Shown here: positions 9,070 to 18,143 of the stretch, piece after piece
Layout: each line of letters opens with the position of its first letter
How positions within the stretch are numbered: position 1 is the stretch's first letter
NCBI GenBank assembly: GCA_016868785.1
Contig: VGFS01000015.1
Location: forward strand, 1 to 46,535
Reading direction: 5' to 3'
DNA length: 46,535 bases
Origin: Bacteroidota bacterium
GTDB lineage: Bacteria; Bacteroidota; Bacteroidia; NS11-12g; UBA955
Made by a program: the position numbers and the translations under genes
The notes under the pieces: generated by a model
The model's input: the letters and a program-made list of their open reading frames with translations, nothing else
Told to the model about the DNA's origin: nothing
The model's database searches: none

Positions 9070-9479
9070 GAATTTTTTTGCAGGTAAGTTTGAAGGATGA
9101 GCGAGGCACTGACGGCGTCTATCAGTCCTTTGTTTTGTCGTTGCGATTTTTTGGCACCGGAGGCCAAGATGCTTTGTTGTGCTTCGTGGCTGGTAAGGCG
9201 TTCATCGATGGTTTCAACGGGTATGTTGGGGTAAGCTTGTTTTAATGCTTTGATAAACTGCTTTACCGGTCCGGTGGCATCGGTATCTTGTCCAGACAAG
9301 TTGGTGGGAAGGCCTACCACGAAACACTCCACGTCTTCTTCGTACAGGTAAGAGTCGAGGTACATTTTCAGGTCGGCGGTATAGACCATTTCCAGGGGCT
9401 GGGCAATCATTTTGAGGGGGTCTGTAACGGCTAGGCCGGTGCGACGGCTACCATAATCGATTCCCATGATTCTTCCCAT
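9066..9479 (-). CDS. ruvX: Putative Holliday junction resolvase YqgF/RuvX
   Basis: 137 residues from the ATG at 9479. RNase H-like fold with the catalytic-type MGIDYGSRRTG near the N-terminus, VVGLPTNLSG in the middle, and ETIDERLTS plus a late DAVSA segment. In E. coli YqgF functions in 16S rRNA maturation and has been proposed as a Holliday junction resolvase. Two starts are possible: MGRIMGIDYG at 9479 or the internal ATG at 9467. A -7 element (9484-9491) sits only a few bases upstream, so the mRNA is either nearly leaderless with the first ATG or has a short leader with the second. The stop overlaps the def start. Confidence 0.9.
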   Translation of the reverse strand: MGRIMGIDYGSRRTGLAVTDPLKMIAQPLEMVYTADLKMYLDSYLYEEDVECFVVGLPTNLSGQDTDATGPVKQFIKALKQAYPNIPVETIDERLTSHEAQQSILASGAKKSQRQNKGLIDAVSASLILQTYLQKNS

Positions 9480-9483
9480 ACTG

Positions 9484-9491
9484 CAAAGATA
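9484..9491 (-). promoter_or_regulatory. -7 element of the ruvX promoter
   Basis: The minus strand reads TATCTTTG, a full match to TAnnTTTG, ending 5 nt before the ATG at 9479. No TTG lies at the expected distance upstream. Transcription would start close to the first ATG. Confidence 0.5.
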
Positions 9492-9551
9492 CGCAAATGC
9501 GAGAAAAGGGTTTGGGTATTCTGTGGGGGTTTGGATGGGAGTATCATGGAA

Positions 9552-9586
9552 AACCAAGAGGGCGGCCGCAGGCCGCCCTCTTGGTT
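9552..9586 (-). terminator. Intrinsic terminator of groESL
   Basis: Perfect 16-bp inverted repeat (arms 9552-9567 and 9571-9586) with a 3-nt GCA loop and a very GC-rich core. On the minus strand it is followed by TTTTCC. It lies 60 bp after the groEL stop and upstream of ruvX. The core contains a GCGGCCGC octamer. Confidence 0.85.
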
Positions 9587-9645
9587 AAATTTTGCCTCCC
9601 TCATCACAAAAAAATTGATGCGATGAAGCAGTGCCAAACAATGAA

Positions 9646-11292
<1,647 letters not shown>

Positions 11293-11308
11293 TTAAATTT
11301 TTTTAGGG

Positions 11309-11584
11309 TTAGATGATCGCCAAAATATCGCTTTCACGCATGATGAGGTAGTCTTTGCCCTCAACCGTTAATTCAGTACCTGCATATTTGCCATACAAAA
11401 CAGTGTCGCCCACTTTCACTGTAACGGGCTCATCGGTTTTGCCTGGACCTACAGCAACTACGGTACCTTTTTGGGGCTTTTCTTTGGCTGTGTCTGGGAT
11501 GATGATTCCTGAAGCAGTTTTCTGCTCGGCTTGAACAGGCTCTATCAGAACTCTGTCGGCTAATGGTTTAACGTTTACTGACAT
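11309..11584 (-). CDS. groES: Co-chaperonin GroES (10 kDa)
   Basis: 91 residues. It has the N-terminal [11 protein letters not shown], the mobile loop region around [10 protein letters not shown], and the roof/strand region [20 protein letters not shown]. It caps GroEL. It is first in the groES-groEL operon. Upstream (11585-11690) I see neither a CIRCE inverted repeat (TTAGCACTC-N9-GAGTGCTAA) nor an exact TAnnTTTG element, so regulation cannot be assigned. Confidence 0.98.
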   Translation of the reverse strand: MSVNVKPLADRVLIEPVQAEQKTASGIIIPDTAKEKPQKGTVVAVGPGKTDEPVTVKVGDTVLYGKYAGTELTVEGKDYLIMRESDILAII

Positions 11585-11690
11585 ATTGTTTAGTTTTTTT
11601 GTTTTGTCCTTTCATGGCGAATGTTGTGCCATTTCAAATTTGTGCGATATTGGATGGGTGTGGTCCGAAATAATGTCAGTTTTTGGCAAA

Positions 11691-12998
11691 TCAAGCCCTG
11701 TTTTGGGCGTTGGGATATGTCAGATTGGCAAATTTTTCTATGTCTGCCCGGTGCGTTTGCACAAACTGTTGGGCCAAAGCTGATAGTGCATGGGGCGTTC
11801 TGACCGCATCATTGGTAGAATTATTTTGAGTTTGGATCAAAGCCATCAGGGTATTTTCAAAGTCAGATTCATTGGCCACGCTGAATCCGAAACCGGCTTC
11901 GATGAATTGTTGGGCTTCAGGAAATTTTTGGTGGTTGGGTCCAAAAATCACGGGCAATCCGAAGGCTGCGGCTTCGATGATGTTGTGCAATCCTTTGCCA
12001 AAGGCTCCGCCGATCAGGGCCAAGGTTCCGTATCGGTAGCACTCTGCCAACTGTCCGATGGTATCCAAAATCACCACCTGTGTGGTATCGGGCGATGCTA
12101 GGCCTTGGGTGAATGTGGTGGGGTTTAGTGCGGATAATTCAGCGGTTATTTTGTTGCAGAATTCTGCGGAAATATCGTGGGGCGCGATGAGGATTTGCCA
12201 ATCTTTTAGGGCATGGGGATGCTGCTCGACGAACGATTTCAGCAAGGCAATTTCTGGCATCCATGCACTGCCGAGAATGAGGGTTGGTTTTTGTATCAGC
12301 CAGGGGTGTAGTATGGGGTGGGGCGAAGGGGGTTGTTGGGTTCTGTCGAAGGCGCGGTTGAATTTGGGATCGCCGAACAGGAAGGCATTGTTAAAGTCAT
12401 TGCGCTTTGCCAGTGCGGTCATGGCTTCATTGATGAGTCCAATGCCATGAAGGTTTTTCAGCAGGGTTTTCCACGGCGATGCGATGGCGGAAAAGAGAAA
12501 GTGATTGGGTCTGAGGGAAACGCCGAGGGCAAAGGTGGGGATGTTGTTTTCGAGGGTTGTTTTTAGGTGGTGATACCAAAATTCGTAACGGATAAAAATG
12601 GCAGCCTCTGGTTGCCATTGCGCGTGCCAGCGCTTCGCGCTGTCACGCCCATCCAACGGCAAATACACTTTGGTTTGATTGGTATTTAATTGGGCGTAAT
12701 TATATCCGGAGGGAGAAAAAAAACTAAACAGCACGTGCCGTTGGCTGGAGGCCGCCTGCAAGGCGGCCGCAATGGGCTTGGCCATCTCAAATTCCCCCAA
12801 AGAAGCACAGTGTATCCAAACCAATTCAAACGATTCAACCGGTTTTCCATCGATTTGGTGTGCAATTTCGCCCCGACCTCGATGTTGATCCCTCAACCAC
12901 CTCTCATGCAAGTTCCTGGCCTTGGGATTCCATAAACTGGCCAAGCGAATCAGTCCGCCGTACAGTTTCAATCCCAAAGAGTAAATCGCAACGATCAT
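11691..12998 (-). CDS. waaA: 3-deoxy-D-manno-octulosonic acid (Kdo) transferase
   Basis: 435 residues, matching WaaA/KdtA length. It transfers Kdo from CMP-Kdo to lipid A at the inner membrane during LPS synthesis. An N-terminal hydrophobic anchor is followed by WIHCASLGEFE, where E69 aligns with the catalytic Glu of the family. RYEFWYH and the C-terminal nucleotide-binding region with LIGGAFGKGLHNIIEAAAFGLPVIFGP also fit this GT-B enzyme. The start overlaps the stop of the upstream outer-membrane-type gene by 4 nt, implying coupling. A GC-rich inverted repeat lies within the gene at 12750-12768. Confidence 0.95.
   Translation of the reverse strand: MIVAIYSLGLKLYGGLIRLASLWNPKARNLHERWLRDQHRGRGEIAHQIDGKPVESFELVWIHCASLGEFEMAKPIAAALQAASSQRHVLFSFFSPSGYNYAQLNTNQTKVYLPLDGRDSAKRWHAQWQPEAAIFIRYEFWYHHLKTTLENNIPTFALGVSLRPNHFLFSAIASPWKTLLKNLHGIGLINEAMTALAKRNDFNNAFLFGDPKFNRAFDRTQQPPSPHPILHPWLIQKPTLILGSAWMPEIALLKSFVEQHPHALKDWQILIAPHDISAEFCNKITAELSALNPTTFTQGLASPDTTQVVILDTIGQLAECYRYGTLALIGGAFGKGLHNIIEAAAFGLPVIFGPNHQKFPEAQQFIEAGFGFSVANESDFENTLMALIQTQNNSTNDAVRTPHALSALAQQFVQTHRADIEKFANLTYPNAQNRA
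12750..12768. repeat. GC-rich inverted repeat inside waaA
   Basis: 7-bp arms GGCCGCC (12750-12756) and GGCGGCC (12762-12768) separated by TGCAA. It shares the 10-mer GGCGGCCGCA with the groESL terminator core. It encodes part of the AALQAA stretch of WaaA and may have no separate role. Confidence 0.4.
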
Positions 12999-13792
12999 TC
13001 AAAATATTCGGTTTCCCGAACTGTCGTTTTGGTGTAAATGATGATCGGAATGACCAAACTCGCATGAATGCCCACACTCAAATCGGTCTGTTTGGCATCC
13101 GGTGCCCTGAATGTGGCCATGTCCCAATCCCGCATGTTGTGGGTTACCCCCTGCATCAAATCCAACCCCACCTGAAAACTCAAAGTGTTGGGATTCATGT
13201 ACTGCAATCGCACCTGCTCTTTCAAGCAATATCCCGCACGATAATTGTCGTGCCCAGCCGTGTAAAATCCCTCCAACTGAGGAACCAAGCCTTTATCAAA
13301 CTGAAACTTGGTAAAATGCTCGTGATAACCCACGCCGCCGATGAGCTGCATCGACCATGTCCTCGGGTTCTTTAGCGTGCTTTGCTTCAGCGGGATGATT
13401 TTCCCGGCGGTAGCACAAAAGTTGAAACCCCGCAAATAGGTTCTGATCACCGCGGGATTGCCGTTTGCGTCAAATAAATAGTTCGAACCAGAAATAATGT
13501 CGCCATACATGCTGTCGGTGCTCACCCATCCCCCCGTGTATGGGACATAGTTGAAGCCCAACAACCACCGTTCTTTGTGTTGGTATTCGGCACCCAAATC
13601 AAACATTGCGCTGGCCTTGTAGCGCTCTCTCCAGCCACCAGCGTGTACTTGCATGCCCCCGCCAACGTGCATGGCAACCCAAGTGGGGCGTGCCAAAGTG
13701 CTTCCATTGCCTGAGGGTGCGGGGTTTACGGTTTGCCCAATAGACATCGCCGTGAAAAAAAAGGTAAAGAGTATCGCAAAGCGCTGTTTCAT
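12995..13792 (-). CDS. Exported probable outer-membrane beta-barrel protein coupled to waaA
   Basis: 265 residues from the ATG at 13792, which begins MKQRFAILFTFFF, a typical signal peptide with probable cleavage after SIGQ. A longer in-frame reading starts 8 residues earlier but has no plausible start. The mature part has alternating aromatic/Gly strands (GAEYQHKERWLLGFNYVPY, GGVGYHEHFTKFQF) and ends in a beta-strand with a polar tail, suggesting an 8-12-stranded outer-membrane barrel. No named family is recognised. Its 4-nt overlap with waaA suggests a role in the envelope, possibly linked to LPS, but that is inference. Confidence 0.75.
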   Translation of the reverse strand: MKQRFAILFTFFFTAMSIGQTVNPAPSGNGSTLARPTWVAMHVGGGMQVHAGGWRERYKASAMFDLGAEYQHKERWLLGFNYVPYTGGWVSTDSMYGDIISGSNYLFDANGNPAVIRTYLRGFNFCATAGKIIPLKQSTLKNPRTWSMQLIGGVGYHEHFTKFQFDKGLVPQLEGFYTAGHDNYRAGYCLKEQVRLQYMNPNTLSFQVGLDLMQGVTHNMRDWDMATFRAPDAKQTDLSVGIHASLVIPIIIYTKTTVRETEYFE

Positions 13793-13831
13793 GCCGGGTA
13801 AAAAACGAAGGTACAAATTGACGGTGAATAT

Positions 13832-14605
13832 TTACCGCAGAATTTGGTGCAGGCACGACAAGAAACCCGCAGGATTTTCGGCATGTACCCAATGGCCTGC
13901 GTTGGGGACTTCATGGAATTGGGCCGTTGGGAAGTGTTGCAGGATCACATCATGGTCTTCCTTTTTGATGTATCCACTCTTGCCTCCGGCAATGAAATCG
14001 ACTCGCTTGAGAAATACTTGCTGGAAATCCAACGCACCAATGATTTCGTCGTACGCATTTTCAATGGCCTCCAAGTTGCTCTTTGTGGCGTATCCGCCCC
14101 CCGTAATTGGCTCGATATTTTTGAGTAGAAACTGTCGAACACCCATGTCTGGAGCATAGGGCAAAAAGGCTTCTTCGGCCTCTTTTCGGGAGTTTATCAG
14201 GTGTAGGGGGACCTCCTTGAATGCTTTGAAATAGCCCAGATGACCGGGTACATAGCGCTTGGGAGCGATGTCTACCACGATCAGTTGATTCACGCATTCG
14301 GGGTAGCGATCTGCAAAGACCATGGCGGTTTTTCCTCCCATGGAATGTCCCATGATGATGGCTTGAGTATCGCCAAGATGATTCATCAATTGCTTGAGGT
14401 CATCGGCCATCACAGCATAGCCCGAGGCATCGTGATGAAAACTTTTGCCGTGATTTCGGGCGTCGTAAGTAATGACTCGATAAGTGGTTGCGAGTTGCTG
14501 GGCCGCCAAATGCCAATTGTCGAGCATGCCAAAAATGCCATGCAGTATATACAGTGGTTGGGCGTTTTCTTCCCCGTAAATGCGGTAGTTGACCAAGTTG
14601 GTCAT
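13832..14605 (-). CDS. Alpha/beta hydrolase (YbfF-like esterase)
   Basis: 257 residues, no signal peptide. Alpha/beta hydrolase fold with oxyanion-hole HGIFG at 22-26, YDARNHGKS at 47-55, nucleophile elbow GHSMGG (S88), and a late His in NAGHWVH (H238). The acidic member is probably in the VDFIAGGKSGYI region. The DARNHGKS and GHSMGGK signature resembles YbfF and related short-chain acyl or thioesterases. The natural substrate is unknown. It sits 6 bp downstream of alanine dehydrogenase and is probably co-transcribed with it. Confidence 0.9.
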   Translation of the reverse strand: MTNLVNYRIYGEENAQPLYILHGIFGMLDNWHLAAQQLATTYRVITYDARNHGKSFHHDASGYAVMADDLKQLMNHLGDTQAIIMGHSMGGKTAMVFADRYPECVNQLIVVDIAPKRYVPGHLGYFKAFKEVPLHLINSRKEAEEAFLPYAPDMGVRQFLLKNIEPITGGGYATKSNLEAIENAYDEIIGALDFQQVFLKRVDFIAGGKSGYIKKEDHDVILQHFPTAQFHEVPNAGHWVHAENPAGFLSCLHQILR

Positions 14606-14611
14606 TGAAAA

Positions 14612-15727
14612 TTAGTTCAAGAAATTCTCAACGGGGGTATACGCCAAGTTGAAGGCTTCAGCCACGCCTTGGTAAACCACTTTGCCGTTGATTACATTCA
14701 ATCCCAATTTGAGTTCGTTGCTATCGCTACAAGCTTTCTTCCATCCTTTGTTGGCCAACTGTACTGCGTAGGGCAGGGTAGCATTGGTCAAGGCCAAAGT
14801 TGAAGTGTAGGGAACAGCACCGGGCATGTTGGCAACGCAATAGTGAACCACACCATCTATTTCGTAGCAGGGCTCGGCGTGTGTGGTGGGCTTAGAAGTT
14901 TCGAAGCAACCTCCTTGGTCGATGGCTACGTCTACGATTACCGCCCCTTTTTTCATGGTTGGCAACATATCGCGGGTGATCAATTTGGGGGCTTTTGCTC
15001 CTGGGATCAAAACACCACCGATGACCAAATCCGCAGTTTTTACGGCGTTACGCACGTTGTATTCGTTAGAGATCATGGTTTCCACGTTGGCAGGCATGAT
15101 GTCATCGAGCTGACGCAAACGAGGCAGGCTAATGTCCATCATGGTCACGCGAGCGCCCAATCCAGCGCCCATTTTAGCGGCCTGGGTACCTACGATACCG
15201 CCACCCAATACCAATACTTCGGCAGGTTTTACCCCGGGTACGCCACCCAACAATACACCTCTTCCACCCATGGGTTTTTCGAGGTATTTGGCGCCTTCTT
15301 GGATACTCATACGGCCGGCTACTTCGCTCATGGGGACAAGCAACGGCAAGCTGCGGTCGGCTTTTTCTACGGTTTCGTAGGCTAAGCAAACGGCGCCGCG
15401 CTCAATCATGGCGTGGGTCAAGGGCTCGTAAGAAGCAAAGTGGAAGTAAGTGAACAACAACTGATCTTTTTTGATCAAGCTGTATTCGCTTTCAATGGGT
15501 TCTTTTACTTTGATGATCATCTCAGCGATGGCATACACTTCCTCGATGGTGTTGAGGATGGTAGCACCGGCGGCTTGATATTCTGCATCAGCAAAGCCAC
15601 TGCCTTCACCAGCAGTTTTTTGCACGTAAAGGGTGTGACCGTTTTTGATCAATTCACTTGCACCTGCGGGCGTCAATGCCACGCGGTTTTCGTTGTTTTT
15701 GATTTCTTTTGGAACGCCAATGATCAT
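14612..15727 (-). CDS. ald: Alanine dehydrogenase
   Basis: 371 residues from the ATG at 15727, the exact family length (the TTG further upstream is part of the -7 element and is rejected). It catalyses NAD-dependent interconversion of L-alanine and pyruvate plus ammonia. Landmarks are MIIGVPKEIKNNENRVALTP at the start, the substrate-site IKVKEPI and FTYFHFAS segments, and a Rossmann nucleotide fold in VLGGGIVGTQAAKMGAGLG. A -7 element lies at 15743-15750. Confidence 0.96.
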   Translation of the reverse strand: MIIGVPKEIKNNENRVALTPAGASELIKNGHTLYVQKTAGEGSGFADAEYQAAGATILNTIEEVYAIAEMIIKVKEPIESEYSLIKKDQLLFTYFHFASYEPLTHAMIERGAVCLAYETVEKADRSLPLLVPMSEVAGRMSIQEGAKYLEKPMGGRGVLLGGVPGVKPAEVLVLGGGIVGTQAAKMGAGLGARVTMMDISLPRLRQLDDIMPANVETMISNEYNVRNAVKTADLVIGGVLIPGAKAPKLITRDMLPTMKKGAVIVDVAIDQGGCFETSKPTTHAEPCYEIDGVVHYCVANMPGAVPYTSTLALTNATLPYAVQLANKGWKKACSDSNELKLGLNVINGKVVYQGVAEAFNLAYTPVENFLN

Positions 15728-15742
15728 AGTTGAAAAGTGGCG

Positions 15743-15750
15743 CAAAGATA
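15743..15750 (-). promoter_or_regulatory. -7 element of the ald promoter
   Basis: The minus strand reads TATCTTTG, a full TAnnTTTG match, ending 16 nt upstream of the ald ATG. I see no TTG at the standard distance, so only the -7 part is supported. Confidence 0.5.
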
Positions 15751-15769
15751 CGGGTTTGTTTTGATATTC

Positions 15770-16984
15770 TTATAAACCCAACTTGCGGGCGATTCCCTTC
15801 TCTACCCCCTCTTTGTGAAGCATCACCGAGATGGTTTTATATTTGAAGTAGGCTTCGCTCACATAGAAGTAACCACCCAACGCATTGCCAGTTCCCCAAG
15901 AGTTTTTCACCAGGAAATAGGTGTTGCCATTTTTCTCGGTCGACATCCCCACAATGTGCATCCCGTGGTCATCGGTGGTTGTTTGTCGGTCAAATGCCGC
16001 TTGTCGTACCGCGGGGGTGATGTCTAATTCCGCTACGGGTACACTAAAGGCGTTCCCTTCTTTTTTTGCGCCTGCATCGTTGAAGCCGGCGTTATCGGTG
16101 CCAATTTTCTTGATGGTTGATTCATCGGCAGGAACGATGGCCAAGCCATCGCGGAAAGAAAATCCTTTTTCGCTGACGTCGGCAGCCCAAGCCACGGTAA
16201 ATCCTTTGCTCAATGCCGTATTTACGGTTTGGGTAAATTCATCCAAAGGCAAGTTGTAGGCCCGGTCCATCGCCCAGTTGTCTGGTACTTCTACCACGAA
16301 GTGACTGTAGTCTGGATGATGTGTGAAACTGGTTAACGCCACATAATCGGCCATGTTCAATCCCAAACTCGCCGCATAGGATTTGGGGGTGTACGTTTTG
16401 CCCTCGTAGGTAAATTCTTTGGGGATGGGACCCAAATAGGCATCCAAAATGCCTTCAAATGCGGGCAACCAACTTTCGGTGTAGGTGCCTGTTTCGCGTT
16501 TGACCAATGCCCCCATAAATCCTTTTAAAACAGCAATCATTTCGCTGTGGTCGTGGCGAGTGGCGCCGTTTTTCAAACCGGTATAAACCGATTCGGGTAC
16601 GATGCCGTACTGACTCACGATGCTGGGAATGTCCCAACCCTCACCACCCTGATCGAAACTGTGGTTTCCGTTCATGCGGAGGTATGTTTTTGCTTTTTCA
16701 GTATAGGCGCAGCGAGCCACATACATTTGGCTCAAATTGTGTTGTCCTTTCCCAAGGCGGATGAGTTCGCTTTCCAGCAGCGATAAAGTACTATAGCTCC
16801 AACAAGTGCTGGTTCTGCATTGGTCTTCCACCGGTGTGGCCGCCAAAATTTTACTGGGCGTGAAGGCATAGCTGCTCCCCGGTTTGTTGATGGTGTAGTC
16901 GGGGGTAGCGGGCGCAGGGTTCGCATTTTGGGCGATGGCCACCGTGGCCGATGATAGGGCGATAAAAGACAACAGGAATCTCAT
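15770..16984 (-). CDS. Secreted papain-like (C1) cysteine peptidase, bleomycin-hydrolase/aminopeptidase C type
   Basis: 404 residues with a cleavable signal peptide (about 1-19, ending AIAQ), so the enzyme is exported. The catalytic residues of peptidase family C1 are in order: oxyanion Gln55 in VEDQCRTSTCW, nucleophile Cys61, His in DDHGMHIVG and Asn in VKNSWGT. The SFDQGGEGWD segment fits the C1B aminopeptidase C/bleomycin hydrolase branch common in Bacteroidota. A one-mismatch -7 element (TACTTTCG on the minus strand, 16991-16998) lies just upstream. Confidence 0.9.
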   Translation of the reverse strand: MRFLLSFIALSSATVAIAQNANPAPATPDYTINKPGSSYAFTPSKILAATPVEDQCRTSTCWSYSTLSLLESELIRLGKGQHNLSQMYVARCAYTEKAKTYLRMNGNHSFDQGGEGWDIPSIVSQYGIVPESVYTGLKNGATRHDHSEMIAVLKGFMGALVKRETGTYTESWLPAFEGILDAYLGPIPKEFTYEGKTYTPKSYAASLGLNMADYVALTSFTHHPDYSHFVVEVPDNWAMDRAYNLPLDEFTQTVNTALSKGFTVAWAADVSEKGFSFRDGLAIVPADESTIKKIGTDNAGFNDAGAKKEGNAFSVPVAELDITPAVRQAAFDRQTTTDDHGMHIVGMSTEKNGNTYFLVKNSWGTGNALGGYFYVSEAYFKYKTISVMLHKEGVEKGIARKLGL

Positions 16985-17010
16985 ACCCTGCGAAAGTAAG
17001 GGATTTGTGA

Positions 17011-17973
17011 TTAACCTTTGAAAGGGTTTCGCAATTGATAGGGTTTTACCCGATGAAAGCGTTGGGCATATAGGTGAAGCAATACCCTGAGAAACCGACC
17101 CCGGGCATACAAAATATAACTATTTTCGATGGGTGTAGCCCCCATGGTGCTTTTGATTTCTGTGGCCGTTCTTCCCAGGCAAACAAACTCGTCTTTCTGT
17201 TCGATTCCAAAGGCGATGACATCGTACATCATGCGTTGGTACAAATGATCGTCGGCAGCCGCATCGATGAGGCCCAAGTGCATGGCATACAAACCTTGCT
17301 CACTTTCGATGGCCGAGATAAACCCGCACAACTGTTCGTTTTTGTAATAGCCCCATACTTTGAATTTGTCTTTCATCGTTCTGACAAACGTATGCAGCAT
17401 CATGGACAGCTTTGGCGAAATGGCCAGGGATTTGTCTTTGAGGGTGTGTCCCAACATCTGCGCACATTGTGGAATCCAGTCGTTGGCTTCGTTGTGCTTG
17501 AGTTCAACGGCTTGGAATTCTTGAGAGTTGCTCAGCACTTTTTTGGTTCTTACCCGGTATTTGGAACTCATGGCTTGCACGTAATCGTCAAAATTTTGCC
17601 ATTCCGGTTGGATGGTCAAATTCATGAAGGGTTCGGCTTTTACCGTTGCTGCGCCAAGTATTTTTGGGGTGCCTAACACGTTGATGATCATAACTCCACA
17701 GCTGGCTTTGTTGATGTCGGAGAGGTCTGTGTTGGGTTGCATATCGGGGAATTGGAGTCCGGGACTGAAGGCGTTTCCCGCATATTGCACATACCCTTTG
17801 GCACTCAACAAAGTGGCCAACTTCAAAACGGCACGCGCCACATATTTTCCGGTGGGCTTGCTCAGTTCGATGTTGCTGAACGGAAATGATTGTCCTCCCA
17901 TTTGTATGTTGCCATCATAATTTGCGAAGGCCGCTTGCAGGTTCTGAAAAGTTTGAAAATCTAGGGGCTTCAC
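17011..17973 (-). CDS. GNAT/FemAB-like acyltransferase
   Basis: 320 residues, no signal peptide. The second half contains a GNAT-like core: KVWGYYKNEQLCGFISA, a central helix LYQRMMYDVIAFGI, and CLGRTATEIKSTMGA. The last resembles the GR-x-x-x-E-x-K-x-x-x-G motif of COG3146/FemAB-like N-acyltransferases. The substrate is unknown; peptidoglycan or lipid acylation would be family precedents only. It is divergent from the M49 peptidase gene with 170 bp between. Confidence 0.65.
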   Translation of the reverse strand: MKPLDFQTFQNLQAAFANYDGNIQMGGQSFPFSNIELSKPTGKYVARAVLKLATLLSAKGYVQYAGNAFSPGLQFPDMQPNTDLSDINKASCGVMIINVLGTPKILGAATVKAEPFMNLTIQPEWQNFDDYVQAMSSKYRVRTKKVLSNSQEFQAVELKHNEANDWIPQCAQMLGHTLKDKSLAISPKLSMMLHTFVRTMKDKFKVWGYYKNEQLCGFISAIESEQGLYAMHLGLIDAAADDHLYQRMMYDVIAFGIEQKDEFVCLGRTATEIKSTMGATPIENSYILYARGRFLRVLLHLYAQRFHRVKPYQLRNPFKG

Positions 17974-18129
17974 AATGCGTTCTAACAGGTAACAAGGTCA
18001 ACCATATTTTGGTTTTGATGGCGCAAAAATGTGTCTTTTTCTGTCAATTTCCTACGTTGTTTGTCGTTCCGAATTTGTTGTTTAACGACATGCATCAAAA
18101 AGGGTATTTCGCTTATGGCAAAATTCTTG

Positions 18130-18137
18130 TAGGTTTG
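18130..18137 (+). promoter_or_regulatory. -7 element of the M49 peptidase promoter
   Basis: TAGGTTTG, a full match to TAnnTTTG. A TTTC (18107-18110, one mismatch to TTTG) lies 19 bp upstream. The element ends only 6 nt before the ATG at 18144, so the transcript would be leaderless or nearly so. Confidence 0.55.
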
Positions 18138-18143
18138 TAAACT

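Noticed and set aside
11585-11690. CIRCE operator upstream of groES
   Set aside because: No TTAGCACTC-N9-GAGTGCTAA-like inverted repeat is present.
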